From Siphlonurus alternatus (Eukaryota; Arthropoda; Insecta; Ephemeroptera; Siphlonuridae), in assembly GCA_949825025.1 (NCBI GenBank), contig OX463778.1, forward strand, positions 35,770,571 through 35,834,570: 64,000 bases of DNA, read 5' to 3'. The position numbers were made by a program, and so were the translations under genes. The notes beneath the pieces are model-generated. The model had not been told where the DNA came from and did not search any database. It worked only from the letters and a program-made list of their open reading frames with translations. Below are positions 53,001-64,000 of this stretch, piece by piece; position 1 is the stretch's first letter, and the number at the start of each line of letters is the position of its first letter.

Positions 53001-55038
53001 CGGCGATTGACGTATATAACAATTGATCTTTGTTGCATCACACAGCAGCATTGTTATGTCATCGGATCAATGAACTAACTGGACACCAGACCCCTGCTGC
53101 CCTCTCTCGTGAGACAAGAAAAACAAAGATATCACAACTTTCTATGTGTAAAAAAAAAAAAAAAAATACAATAAAGTCTCTTTTACTAAAAGGCTAAAAG
53201 AAAATGCAATTTATTTCAATGTTATTTAAATTGAGAAAAATGATTTTTCTTTTATTATTCTTATATATATATATATATATATATACTTTAAGCATAAATT
53301 ATTCAATGTATTTTCTTTTTCTTTGTAAAAACAATGAAATTTAAGTTTGTTTTTTTATCACTAAAATAAATCAATGATGTTACATCAGCAAGCAAGTAAT
53401 ATTCAAACATACATATTTGATATTGTTAAAAATAGTTACATGAAAAGTTGAATATAAAATCGAACGAAGCTCGCAAGCTGCTGAGTACTGTGTGGATTGT
53501 TAGCTTGCTTGTTCGCCGCAAGTATCGACCTGCCGTAAGTTCAGCTGTAAGTCACAAAAACCAGGTTATTTCTATCGATTCCAAACAATAAAAAGACCAC
53601 AAAACTTATTTAAATATTTATCTTTAACAAATTGAAAAAAAAGAGAGAACTGTAAAAATAATAGAATTGACATTATTTCGAGAACAGGGCGTATTTGTGA
53701 CCCAGTTACGTGCTAGAAATGTATATCGAGGGAGTACTATAAAATACTTATTCATATATATTTTATGTGTATGGAGAAACAAGTTCTAGACATCATCAAT
53801 TTGGCGTAATAAGCGTAGTTTTTAAGTAATTAAGGAATCGAAATCTCTATAAACCTAAATAATAATGCGTACTGGAGAGGAAAATTTAAACCAGCAACAT
53901 TTAATGAGTGAGTTAATTTGATTTTTGAATTTGACGGATGGTAATAAAACATTCTTCTTTTTCAATAAAAACGGAGATGTAGAGGAGAGGCAGATTAGTT
54001 GGGGGTGATTTTCATTAGACAGATAAATTGGAATGTATCTTCTTATACTGTTTACGACAAATCACATTTTTTCAAAGACAAATGTGAAAACATTTTCACT
54101 AATAGATATACTTTCTTTCCTGTAAAACCTTTCTCTATAATGAGTTAATTACTTAACGGCCTGTTTTCTTTTTTTTTCCTATGCTACATGTACTAATTGA
54201 TAGTATATTCAAGTAACATGTCTTTGTAAATGGGTTATCTATTGTCCAATTAGTATATATTGTTGTTAATTAAAAAGCTTTGTCTTGGTGACACAATGCA
54301 CATCATGTTAGTGTAGATATTTTTTTATTGGGTTCAGTGACCCCGTAATTCCAGGATTGCTTTCAACGGATGCAGTCTGTGATTGAGAACACCTCTCTCG
54401 TCTCTTGAGCAATACACAAAGCCGGGAGGATTACCAGTCATGTGCTAATCCCCATGGTGATCCCTCGGCGTCCAGTAGATACCTTTTTTTAGCTCATATT
54501 TTCTTGTATAAGTAACATACAGTACAAATTCAAAAAGAAATATCTGTATACAAACTTAAATTAAATTAACTTGTAGTAGAAGACACTGTAACAATGAAAA
54601 ACCTTCACATCGTAACTTGATTCTTAATTAAATTTATTGTTGTGCAATCTTAGCAAAGAATTTTTTTGAAAGCAGGCATGTGCAATATTTCATTTTTAAG
54701 TAAATAATTTGAAACAATTTTTTGAAATAATTCTATAATAGACAGAATTATATTGTTTATTGAAAAACAAATTTGCATTGTTTAACAGAAAAAAACAACA
54801 ACTTGTATTTGTGAAGGTAACTTTGTAAACATTTCAATGTTATTTAAAGATCACTATTTTTTGTAAAAACATTTTAAATGAAAATAACACAGAGAATTTT
54901 ACAACATTACAAAATACCAATTAAAAAATCTCATAAGAGTAAATTATATTATTTTAATGATATATTATAATAAAAATGTGAGCATTATTATTTTTTAAAT
55001 AGATTTAGTTCTTTAAATTTCTTTAATTAACGTAAATT
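50031..55038. other. AT-rich stretch with (CAAA)n and GC islets
   Basis: No gene is recognised. A (CAAA)n tract is at 51082-51176. GC-richer islets lie at 51655-51845, 52375-52570, 53465-53550 and 54335-54480. A runs are at 50563-50579, 52010-52027 and 52634-52658, and a TA tract is at 53262-53284. Frames at 51648-51857 (minus) and 52476-52700 have no recognisable domain. Confidence 0.55.
51082..51176. repeat. (CAAA)n microsatellite
   Basis: About 24 tetranucleotide units following an A-rich stretch. No LINE or SINE sequence precedes it, so it is listed as a simple repeat and not as a retroposon tail. Confidence 0.9.
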
Positions 55039-55419
55039 AGGTCGAGCGTGGCGCAGTGCATTGACCGGTTCTCGTTAGATCACCGAAGTCAGGCTACGTC
55101 GAGCGTGGTTAGTACTTGGATGGGTGACCGTTTCAAGTAAAAAATACGCTGCTCTCCCTCCCTGGGGTAAATTCGTCTCGCTTTCCACCCAGTGCAGTGA
55201 TGCACTTGTGTGTGGTTCCCCAGGCTTTGGACATCGCTTTGGTCCATTGAGAAAAAGTAGAGGTGTCCGTCCTGACTGAGGTTTTCCACGGTTCCCTCAG
55301 TCTCACCTCAGCGAATGCTGGGACGCGTAAGCATGCAGGCCGTGGTGGCCACTATCCGTTCCCTACCTTATCCCTACCCAGTACCCCGCCGCGAGCTGTA
55401 AGCTCTTAGGGGTGTATCC

Positions 55420-55450
<31 letters not shown>
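55039..55450 (+). mobile_element. 5S rRNA-derived SINE (tail type A)
   Basis: The head at 55041-55131 resembles 5S rRNA: TTGACCGGTTCTCGTTAGAT, GATCACCGAAGTCAGGC and GGTTAGTACTTGGATGGGTG. The last (from 55108) is the 5S C-box used by TFIIIA/Pol III. A body shared with the SINE at 20158-20554 runs to about 55363 (CCGTTCC). After it the tail differs, ending GCTCTTAGGGGTGTATCC and an A run. TAAATT at 55033-55038 and 55451-55456 is a short target-site duplication. The head differs from functional 5S at several places and has no 5S 3' half, so this is a SINE and not a 5S gene. The frame at 55089-55289 on the minus strand is incidental. Confidence 0.9.
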
Positions 55451-55815
55451 TAAATTGCCTATTCAAATGATTTTACCGCTGTTTTGTTCTGCGGTTCGTG
55501 TTTTATGTTTACACTGTTGGTCTCATTGTTACGGTGTGCAGCTGCTTGGCTTGTCAATAATGATTATTGTTGGTGAGCACAGGTGTGACAATCAAGCTGA
55601 CGATATTGACACGCCGCCTCCTCCAAGCCCAATCCATCACTACTCGAGGTCGCTTGAGGACGGCTGATATACCGCGCCACGTGGGAAAGCGGGGGTGAAA
55701 TGGTGAGGTCAAGCTTTTCGGACCTCACAAATTTTGTCGGTCTTTAAATATTTCATGTTGGCTTAGTCTGGACAATGTTATTTTTTGTCTCTTGATAAAA
55801 TTGCTATACATTGTA

Positions 55816-55935
55816 CACTCGTCGCCTTGAAAAATTTCCCACTTGCAGCCTTGTTAATCACTATGCTCTGTGTTATTCTTACGAGGCATGGTGAGTAACA
55901 AGGCTGCAAAGGGGAATTTTCCAAGGCGACGACTG
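55816..55935. mobile_element. short TA-flanked MITE
   Basis: About 120 bp with inverted arms of about 46 bp. The left end CACTCGTCGCCTTGAAAAAT is matched by the inverted right end CAGTCGTCGCCTTGGAAAAT, and the arms continue through GCAGCCTTGTT. TA flanks both sides (55814-55815 and 55936-55937). The terminal CAGT recalls Tc1-like elements. A minus-strand frame crosses it by chance. Confidence 0.72.
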
Positions 55936-56144
55936 TAAAAAACTTAGTAGTAAAATACTTAATAAAAAGCAACTCAAATTACAGTTTTACTCAGCACATT
56001 AGCTACTGTAACTAATATGTATGCAGAATATATTAAATTAAAAATTTACTATTATTTTTAAAATTTTCTCTCTGAAAGCCTGAAGCTTAGTATTAAATCT
56101 TAGAGATAGAAGTCTCATTACTATGAACACATCCTGTTATTGCC

Positions 56145-56230
56145 ATCTTGGCTCGACTGCCTGCCGCAGTGAATGCTGGTGAGCACCGGTGACGTCATCA
56201 TGGCCGCCATGATGGATCTAGGTCACCGAG
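56145..56230. promoter_or_regulatory. CRE and YY1/Pho-type motif islet
   Basis: GCCATCTTG (56152-56160) and the inverted GCCGCCATGATGG (56203-56215) match YY1/Pho core sites. TGACGTCA lies at 56190-56197 between them. The islet is CpG-containing in AT-rich surroundings. Function is inferred only. Confidence 0.33.
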
Positions 56231-56977
56231 TGGGAGGTGATTTTCTTATTACACGACAAAAGTCAAGGAAACCTCGAGAAAAATTTCCTGCAAGTGTTTT
56301 ATCGATTTGAATATATCATTGTATTACCTCAGTGCAGTCAACAATATGGATGTTTTAATATTAAGATTATATCGATACTTCAACTTTGAATATACTCTAG
56401 GGAAAATTAAATATATTAAAAAAAAGCACCTTAATATTGTAATATAATGATAATGGATAATATTTGCGTCACTATGACGTCATTTTAAATCCCAGATGAG
56501 ATAAATTATATCATAGATTTTTCATTTTTACCTTGAGAACATAAAAAAAAAAATCAATTGCTGTGGTAAGAAAAAAAAAAAAAAAAAGGTTGAAAAATGT
56601 ATCGTAACATTTTTTTTTTAATATCTTCTTTATTTTTTTATATTTGCTTCGTGAGTTAATGTTGGATGAGAGGATTAACAAGTAAATCTCTGGAGGATCG
56701 ACGGGGCGGTATTAAGTGTTAAGCAAATGCTGAGTACTGAGATGAGAGGTTTACAAAGCGGGCTGAGAGCCTCTGAACACAAGACAGGTGCTCGCCAACT
56801 TCCGTCCAGTGAAGCGCCAACAAAACTTGGGCGAAACTCTGAAATTATATTTATATTTTTCAAGTCTGCACCAGAATAATGTCTCTTCTGTACTTAAAAT
56901 GAATCCACAGATGATTTCTGGCAAGTCAGTATCCATGTAGACACTATATATAATTATATATTTACAGTATTTTAAAT

Positions 56978-57469
56978 AATGGGGTACTGGCCGGTATTTA
57001 AGTTAGCAATACTAGTAAAAAGAACTGTGAATTCTATGAAGAACGAGCCTTATTAGAGCATTCTACGACAATTTGCTGATTTTATACGAATTTTTAAAGC
57101 TTTTTTGATAAAGTCACAACATTGCTTCTTAAATGGGAAAATGCATCAGTTAAAATTGTTAATGAAAAGTTATTGAGGTAGGAATTTGAAACCTTCATTA
57201 TCGTGATTCTAGCACCTAAAAAACTTGCAAATGAAGTTTTGTTTACATTTCAATATTAAGTATATATGGGATTTGGCAATGTTAACGGATCTATTTTCCC
57301 AATTAAGATTCAATGTCATGACGTCATTTTGAGAGGTTTCAAAAATTAATATAAAATCAGGAAATTGTCGTAGAATGCTGTAATAGGGCTTGTTCTTCAT
57401 GAAATTCTCGTGCTTTTTGAAATGTTGACAAAAAATTGAAACCTTTTTTTTTTTGGTCAGTACCCCATT
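56978..57469. mobile_element. long foldback MITE, AATGGGGTACTG termini
   Basis: The ends AATGGGGTACTGGCC and, inverted, AATGGGGTACTGACC define about 492 bp. Inverted blocks are shared deep into the element: ATGAAGAAC-AGCC, GCATTCTACGACAATTT, GATTTTATA and TGGGAAAAT, so both halves mirror each other with moderate divergence. The right half carries TGACGTCA (57319-57326), degraded in the left half. Flanks show no duplicated target site. The superfamily is unassigned. It resembles the element at 61443-61768 at its tips only. Confidence 0.72.
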
Positions 57470-59840
57470 GGGGATTTTTTTTTTTAATTTAACTTATTGT
57501 AAACTTAACTTACTGATATTTGGAAATTACTAATTAAAGATTACACTTTTTCGAACGAAATTGAATAAAAATAGCAATTCATAAGGATATTTCAATAAAA
57601 TTTGTGAATATATATATTTTTTAATTCCTAATTTTCTTATATTTTAAAATGATGGTGATGCTATCAATTTTTACATCACTTGGTAGCCTCACGCTATGTG
57701 CGATCTCTTTGCCGAAGAACCACCTTGAATGTCAACTGTGTTCACCTTTGTGCCTTTTCATACTAAATAATATATATAACGGAGTTGCTGTAATACCTCG
57801 TGTGGGTGTACGTTTATGTGCTTCAAAGGAACTACATACACTTCTTGGAAAACGCAGACCACAGACATGCTTAAAATGAAACTATGTAAAATACACTTTC
57901 CTGTAGGGAATTTAATTTACCTATAAATAAATATAATTTTTTTTAGCAAGATATCTAAAATAAATTCTCTTAATTAATAATTTCTGTAAACAAAACAATG
58001 ATAATATTTAATATTGAATTGTAAAACAAATACAAAAGAAGGCTTTTACTTGTAGAATGTAGACAACCTTTGTTGAATATAAAAAAAGTAAATGGATAGT
58101 CTTGTATCATTATTCAAAATGTAGTGTCACAATTACAAATTAAGATTCTTCTAAATGATTGATGTTATTTTCTTGGTAGCTTGGTTACTGCAGTATACGT
58201 CAGTAGCAGCAGTAGGAGCGATTAGCCGGCGCCGAGCGTCGCAACTACCGAACCGCAACGCTGGCCGCCGCTCGATACCACGCTACTTTCTGTCATCGTC
58301 CTCTCGTCAGAGCCTTGCCATTACCTGGACGCCCTGTCAGCTGAGAGCAAGTCTCGTGTAAGCAGCTAAAAGCAACTGATGTACCTACTTTAGTCAAGCG
58401 TATAAAGCTCTCAAACACATGTGTTTTTATTTAAATAATTCAAACATATTTTTATGTAATATTTTTTTTCTAATTTTTTAATCTCTATACATAATACGTA
58501 TTATTAATAATTGTAATTAAACTCAAAGATGTATATTGGATTGTTCCAGCCCTTTACTATCCCCTTTATATGTCAGAATATAACCTTCCAAAAAGTCAGA
58601 ATTCTTTTATTGTTGAAGTGCTTGCATTGTAGCTTGTATAGAGACAAAGCGATTTGACACCTAATGAAATCTTGAGGGCAGCGGAGGAAGTTACATGAAC
58701 TGTGCTATTGTATAATATAATTTCACATACAATAAAATTGCATATATAATATAATTGCTATATCAATTTCAATGCAGAATATATGAAAAGCTAATTAAAA
58801 ATTTAAAATATTAAAACTATAATATATCAGCTGTTATATATATCATATAAAATAATTGTATTGTATTCATCATTTATTAGAGTTCTATATATATAATATA
58901 TCAAACAAAAGAATGGGATGATATAAAAATCCACAACAAGTTTTTCCTTGATTGTTATGGTCATAGTATAGCGTTGTGAAGAAAAGCTCTGGGGAAGAGT
59001 ACAGAATGAGCCAATCAGCTGAGATGTTTGTACCAGCAAGTCTGCACAAGTCCCTCCCACATTCCCACTTTGTTCCTCCGCGATCACCACATCCATCGAT
59101 CTCTTACGGCAAGTAAAAAACTCCTCACTGCGGGGACCAGGATCATTATGCATATGCTGACGTCAGTGGATTGCGAACCCAGAACCGCAATATCTACTAT
59201 TGCTGTTTGCTTGATTCACTCGTTCGTTCGCATCACTGCGTCAGATATGATGTAAAATGTAAAACCATATTCTTATATATTTTCTTGTTTGTTTTCAATT
59301 GAAAATCCAATTAAAATTGAGTCAATATTAATTTTTAAATATTAATTTAACAATAAAGAAGAAAATAAATTAATTTCTAGGTGAATATTATGTACTAGCT
59401 GTATATAATATACTTTTTATCAGGCATAAAATAAAATTATACTTTTCTTTCATAGTATATAATTTTTTTTCTTATTATTCAAAGAAGGCCACATTTTATC
59501 AACTCTAAATATTAATTGAAAAAGTAAAATAAATGCACAACACCATTAATACTTATTCAAGACAAAGACATAATATATAAAATACAACTTGGCGAATATT
59601 TCCATGACGATTGAAATCGAAAATTTTCATTTACATTTAAAATCTTGTTATTGTTTTTAAAATCTTGACGGACGGATATAAAATTCTTGTTTAAAATTTC
59701 ATACAAGTTTCAAAATTTAACGTCTCACTAATCCAGGGTACTGATAAGACTCTGTTACCTCTTAAGTTTGCTTCTTGGAGCGTAGCATGAATGCATTGGT
59801 GCGTATGTATGAAGTATAAAACAGCTTTTTATCTCTCTCT

Positions 59841-59907
<67 letters not shown>

Positions 59908-59929
59908 TCTGTCTCTCTCTCTCTCTCTG

Positions 59930-60002
<73 letters not shown>

Positions 60003-60528
60003 AACTCTCTCTAACTCTACCCTTTTGGTCAGCAGCTAGGGCCATAAAAGTTGGCTGCCTGCTGCTCGCCTGCTCCTTTCTCTCGTCCTTTGCTTCTTGT
60101 GAACGTAATGCTGAAACTTTCCACCAGTCAATATGTCGTGCTACGAATGCAGTCACGAGGGTGCTGCTTTCCGCCACTACCCCCATTTAGGCTGCTGTAC
60201 CACCCGCAGTGACATTAAACCTCGTTGGTATGATGCTGACAAGCACAATTTTAGGATAATACTAATCGAATTTTTGTCATTATATTAAGTATAGAAGTCT
60301 TGCAATATTTTTACAATTTTTTGTGCGTGAAAATAATTATATTTAAAAAAAGTGCTCCAAAACAAAAATTATCTAACATATTTTTCTATCTCTAAAAAAA
60401 TTACATTATTAGTTTAATTGAAGCAATATTTTTTATTGTGAATATGTCAAAATTTAACCTGGAGCAACTCAGCAAGTGTTTTAAGAAGCGTTTTTCATAC
60501 CAGGTGAGAGGTAAAAAAACGCCTTTTT
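57470..60528. other. non-coding stretch with CT tract and GC islets
   Basis: No gene is recognised. GC-richer islets lie at 58175-58365, 58975-59235 (with TGACGTCA at 59158-59165) and 60020-60215. The last directly follows a long CT tract. The minus-strand frame at 58827-59153 covers the second islet and has a mixed codon makeup in its first 60 or so codons, but matches no family I know. The frames at 57649-57879 and 58155-58361 likewise. Confidence 0.52.
59831..60018. repeat. long imperfect (CT)n tract
   Basis: About 185 bp of CT units interrupted by GTCT and AACT variants, bordering a GC-richer islet on its right. The frame reading Ser-Leu repeats through it is an artefact. Confidence 0.92.
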
Positions 60529-60737
60529 AGGTGGATTTTCATGAGCGATTTCCAGCCTGCGACGCAACGCGGATAAAGCGCACTTGCTATAACATCCATT
60601 GGCGGCCATATTTGGCGATTAAAAGAAAAAGATCATCGTAATTAACGCGATTACCGGCGAATTCTCCGCCGCATAAGATTTCCCAGCTTTTACGTCAAAT
60701 CGCGCCGTGTCTCGTTGCCGCCCATGAAAATCCACCT
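60529..60737. mobile_element. MITE of AGGTG family, copy 2
   Basis: The ends AGGTGGATTTTCATGAGCG and, inverted, AGGTGGATTTTCATGGGCG match the element at 49836-50030. So do internal AAGCGCACTTGCT and TGGCGG...ATTTGGCGATTAAAA. The bases outside are TTT on the left and TTA on the right, one mismatch from a 3-bp TTA target site. It contains CCATATTTGG (60606-60615), a perfect CArG box not present in the other copy. There is no transposase frame. Confidence 0.75.
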
Positions 60738-61442
60738 TTAAAAAACTATACAAAAAAAAAAAAAAAAAAAAAAAAGAACACTCCTTAAATCGCTCCTTAA
60801 TGTCTTTAATGCTTCCATTATGTTTGCAGCTTACTGATCTGACAGCAAAATTAAATTATTTGTATTTTTGGGGTAGCTCTTCATGTCTCGCATGCCACTT
60901 GAGGTCAGTAGTTTTGCAATTTTGCAGTTTTATGCTCAAAATTATAACTTATTATCCACTACGCTAGAGTATTGAAAACGTTAAATTGTTACTGTTATTT
61001 CAATATTTTTAAATTTAGATGCCTCCCCTCTCTGTTGCAGTATTATAGATTTAAGTTCCCAACGACCACTATTAACATTTATTTTGATAATTTAACGTTT
61101 GTCATATTGTCTGGTTAAACTGTCTAATATCCAGAGGTGTGTTTACTGTCCGTTTGTGCTAGAAAATTAATTTATTCATTAAAAAATTAATGAGTTAATA
61201 AAAACTTGTTTACTACTTACATGAAAATTGCTCTGAACATTAAATAATTATTACTGGACAATTAATATAAGTGTTACATGTATATTAAATGTACAAGCAT
61301 GCATTTAAACTAATTAATTTTAATTTTAAGCTAGACATTATGTAATTATTTATAAATATTTGATTAATTATATTAATAAGGTATTAAATAAATAAACACT
61401 TTGAAAAATATTTTTTTACTATAATTAAATAAAAGTCACATG
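60738..61442. other. AT-rich stretch, nothing recognised
   Basis: An A run of about 21 lies at 60753-60774 just after the MITE. The rest is unique AT-rich sequence with no frame, repeat or motif cluster that I could support. Confidence 0.6.
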
Positions 61443-61768
61443 AATGGAGTATCAACTATCAACCTGAATTTTTTTATTACAGAAATGGATAGAGGGTGCA
61501 AAGTTATGCTACCCTGATTTTTTTCAGATTTTTAGAGACCCAGAACTATTTTTAAAAAAATTATTGAAAGTCCTTTTTGTGACGTCACGAGGCGCCGCTC
61601 CTTAAGAAAAAGATAGGACTTACCGCCGCGTGACGTCGCAAAAAGGACATTCAATAATTTTTTAAAAATAGTTCCCGGGCTCTAAAAAATCTGAAAAAAA
61701 TCAGGGTAGCATAACTTTGCACCCTCTATCCATTTCTGCAATAAAAAATTTGAGGTCCATACTCCATT
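61443..61768. mobile_element. foldback MITE with CRE in arm, AATGGAGTAT termini
   Basis: The ends AATGGAGTAT and the inverted equivalent enclose about 326 bp. The arms match closely over GCAGAAATGGATAGAGGGTG (with ACAG on the left), CAAAGTTATGCTACCCTGAT and TTATTGAA-GTCCTTTTTG. The centre is CpG-rich. The left arm has a perfect TGACGTCA (61580-61587) and the right arm has TGACGTCG. The tips resemble the element at 56978-57469. No target-site duplication is evident, and the left tip has about 7 extra bases (ACTATCA) relative to the right. Confidence 0.75.
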
Positions 61769-64000
61769 GCAGATATGCTAAATTTTAATTGATCTCCAAA
61801 AGTTAATTGTTATAATGAGTTGTTTAGGTTGGTAAAATAACTACTGCAGTGCAGCAGAAATATTTTTGAATTCATGAATTCAGTTCTCTTTTTTTCCTAC
61901 ACCTTTAACCCTAATTAGTTTTTTCCTATATATAGTCACCGTTCATGGATTAGTTTAAAAAAATATATCCATAGTCCTAATGAATATTATAGTAATAACA
62001 CTACCTTATTTTTTTATTACACTAAAATTCAGAGTTGTTGTGGAAATCAGTATAGAATACAGATTAAGGAAAAAATAATTAATCAATAAACTCAATTGAG
62101 AAGTTACAATAAATTTTCAAAATAAGTGAATAAACGTTTTGAGCTGATAGAAGTAGTACATAAATAGCTGACATAAATTGTGGAATTTAGTAAAATCCAC
62201 GTTTAGTAATAAAAAAAACTCTGTACGTTATTGTAATGAGAACAATTTAAAGAATATTTCAATGCACGCAATAAATATTTCAACATATCATAAAATTTCC
62301 ATATTTTGTGCTTTCTTTTTATCTTATATATCAATGTATCATATATATTATTATATCTTATATATCAATGGTTTCCAATTTATATTGGAAATACGATAAA
62401 TTCAAAATGAAATTTATTGTAAAAGAAGAAAAAAGTATGTTATGTAACTTATGTAATGTACTATATATATTTTACGTTTCCTGGAATATAGTAATTTTAA
62501 CAAGTGCAGTATAGGTGCTAGGTTATATGGGCAATATTTTCTTGGCTATGTGAAATATTCAGTATTCTGTAGAAGGCTTGCCTGACGTAGGATTGATTGT
62601 CGTAACGTTGCTGCTGGCTCCTCTGCTCTTGCCTCTAGTTGCTATGGCAACGGCTCCATCTCAATGAATTCCGGCCAGGCTGAGAGCGCCAGCTCGTACC
62701 GTCCCTCACGTATATGAATGAAAACCGCTCGCATTTCTCGCAATCTCACAGTTTTTTCCACGAATCATTTTTTTTCAAACGATTAAATATTGGAGACTTT
62801 CTAAGATCGAAGAAAAAAAATTGTAGATAAAATAGAAGAATTTTATATATAGTACAAAGATCAATGTGTTATAAATACCTTCTGCATACGGATAATGAGC
62901 GTTAAATATTACGTTAATAAATGTGACTCTGTATAATTTAACTGTTTATTATAGAGTAATCCTATAGTTTACAACAGCATAAATGCCATTAAAAACAGTA
63001 AACACAATAATTTTAGAGCTTTATAATTTTAATTACACAATTTAAATATTAATTAGTTTAAAGTGACATGGATTTTAACTTGTTGTCAAATCTCATAAAA
63101 TACATGTTTTAACTTTCTAATTACACAAAAAATTGGTACTTTTATTTAAATTACATCATGCATATTATATAAATTGATTGAAGTGGTTCATTTAATGAGA
63201 GAAGCAAATTTTAAAATCAGTAATTAGATAAATACTTATACAACAATGATTTTTCACATTGTATATAGCTTACAGTATAAGAACATTAAGTTCTATAAAA
63301 ATGTAATAATATACCGTGAAGATTTGATAACGTTTCGATAACAATCGCAATGTTCGCCGAGTTGATGCATTGACTGATTATATCGTAACGTCGTTGCATG
63401 GACTGTACACAAAATTTACGAAGCTGCTGTCCATCATCCCCCCTCCACATGCTGTCCTCACACATCTCCTTCTCCATTAACGTCCGTCATGCAGCTCTCA
63501 CTGCGTGCTTTTGTATGACTGCAACTGTTCGCCAAACATAAAACTACCAGTAAAAATAATTAGAAATCTCTGTAGAATCTATTGATATGTTATTTTTTAA
63601 AGGGAAATTCACTGCATTCACTGCATGAATTATATATGACCATATATAGAATTTTGAAAATCATGTTTTTTTTTAACTTCCTGTGTCTCACAGGGGGACT
63701 TTTATAATCAACAAACAGTAGGCGCCCTAACCTTCTTGTTTTGTGGTAGTTCTTCTTGCTCCCAACTTTCAGTGAACGACACAAACGTTTCAATTCCATT
63801 AAAGGTATTTTGGAAATGCACCCTTGGCATGCTTAGAGATTTTCTGTGTAAATCAATTAAGGCTACTGCTGATACGTTAATTTTATTTTTAAAGTTACCG
63901 TTAAGTGTTAAGAAAGTGCAGCAACAATTTTCATGATTGAAAAGAACATAAAAACACACATCGAAAACTCCCTACTTTGAACTAAATGTTTTAACGATTA
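61769..64000. other. AT-rich stretch with X-box islet
   Basis: No gene is recognised. A GC-richer islet at about 62575-62720 carries a strong RFX X-box. Another lies at 63340-63500, where a minus-strand frame (63286-63477) has no domain. Three overlapping frames at 63590-63959 on both strands are short and not supported. Confidence 0.55.
62638..62651. promoter_or_regulatory. RFX X-box, near-palindromic
   Basis: GTTGCTATGGCAAC differs from the ideal GTTGCCATGGCAAC by a single base and has both half-sites in the right phase. It sits in a CpG-containing islet. Such sites are bound by RFX factors, commonly at ciliary or neuronal genes; no gene is seen here. Confidence 0.42.

Larger units (their letters stand above)
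55457..56977. other. non-coding stretch with CpG islets
   Basis: No gene is recognised. An islet at about 55595-55700 ends in GCCACGTGGG, an E-box. A second islet lies at 56130-56235. A further TGACGTCA is at 56475-56482. An A run is at 56570-56587. The frame at 55455-55667 includes a run of prolines by composition only. Confidence 0.5.

Noticed and set aside
55041..55131. 5S rRNA gene
   Set aside because: Only the part around the internal promoter is 5S-like, several bases differ, the 3' half is missing, and a SINE body and tail follow.
58827..59153. Minus-strand 108-codon frame over an islet
   Set aside because: Only its first part has mixed codon use and no family is recognised; the last 40 codons are AT-rich filler.
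59791..60039. 82-codon frame of Ser-Leu repeats
   Set aside because: It is a reading of the imperfect CT tract.

Overview
The window looks like a piece of a large, AT-rich, repeat-laden animal nuclear genome, most likely an arthropod and plausibly an insect. This rests on the overall makeup: long dinucleotide tracts, a Jockey/CR1-like LINE, SINEs with a 5S rRNA-derived head, and many foldback MITEs. The species cannot be fixed. No multi-exon host gene, rRNA gene, tRNA gene, CRISPR array or bacterial-style operon can be recognised. Nearly all long open frames are readings of (GA)n, (CT)n or (TA)n tracts, of repeats, or of GC-rich islets.

The interpretable content is mobile DNA. There is a 5'-truncated LINE with an uninterrupted reverse transcriptase frame (about 27.77-30.26 kb). 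A second LINE fragment holds the RT C-terminal part with one in-frame stop (35.39-36.26 kb). Two 5S-derived SINEs are bounded by target-site duplications (20158-20554 on the minus strand; 55039-55450 on the plus strand). They share head and body but carry unrelated 3' tails, and a third stub carries only one of those tails (about 43.02-43.07 kb). At least nine foldback or MITE-like elements are present. Three are near-perfect palindromes flanked by TA (4511-4696, 9766-10122, 24601-25022). One is a short TA-flanked element (55816-55935). Two are members of one family beginning AGGTG with 3-bp target sites (49836-50030, 60529-60737). Two share the terminus AATGGRGTAY and carry TGACGTCA (56978-57469, 61443-61768). 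One begins CACACT (46865-47077). A 943-bp tandem duplication lies at 15375-17259.

Between the repeats the AT-rich background is dotted every few kilobases with GC- and CpG-rich islets of about 100-400 bp. Several contain strong regulatory-type motifs: RFX X-boxes, nine perfect CRE palindromes (two of them inside MITEs), two GTCACGTGAC E-boxes, nuclear-receptor half-site clusters and YY1/Pho-type sites. Several sit beside long GA/CT tracts. These are the best candidates for promoters or enhancers.

Two short coding exons are proposed with low confidence: a signal-peptide-type first exon ending at a consensus donor (234-288) and a terminal exon after a consensus acceptor (21638-21794). The two have not been linked. 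The picture is of intergenic or long intronic DNA with regulatory islets rather than a gene cluster.
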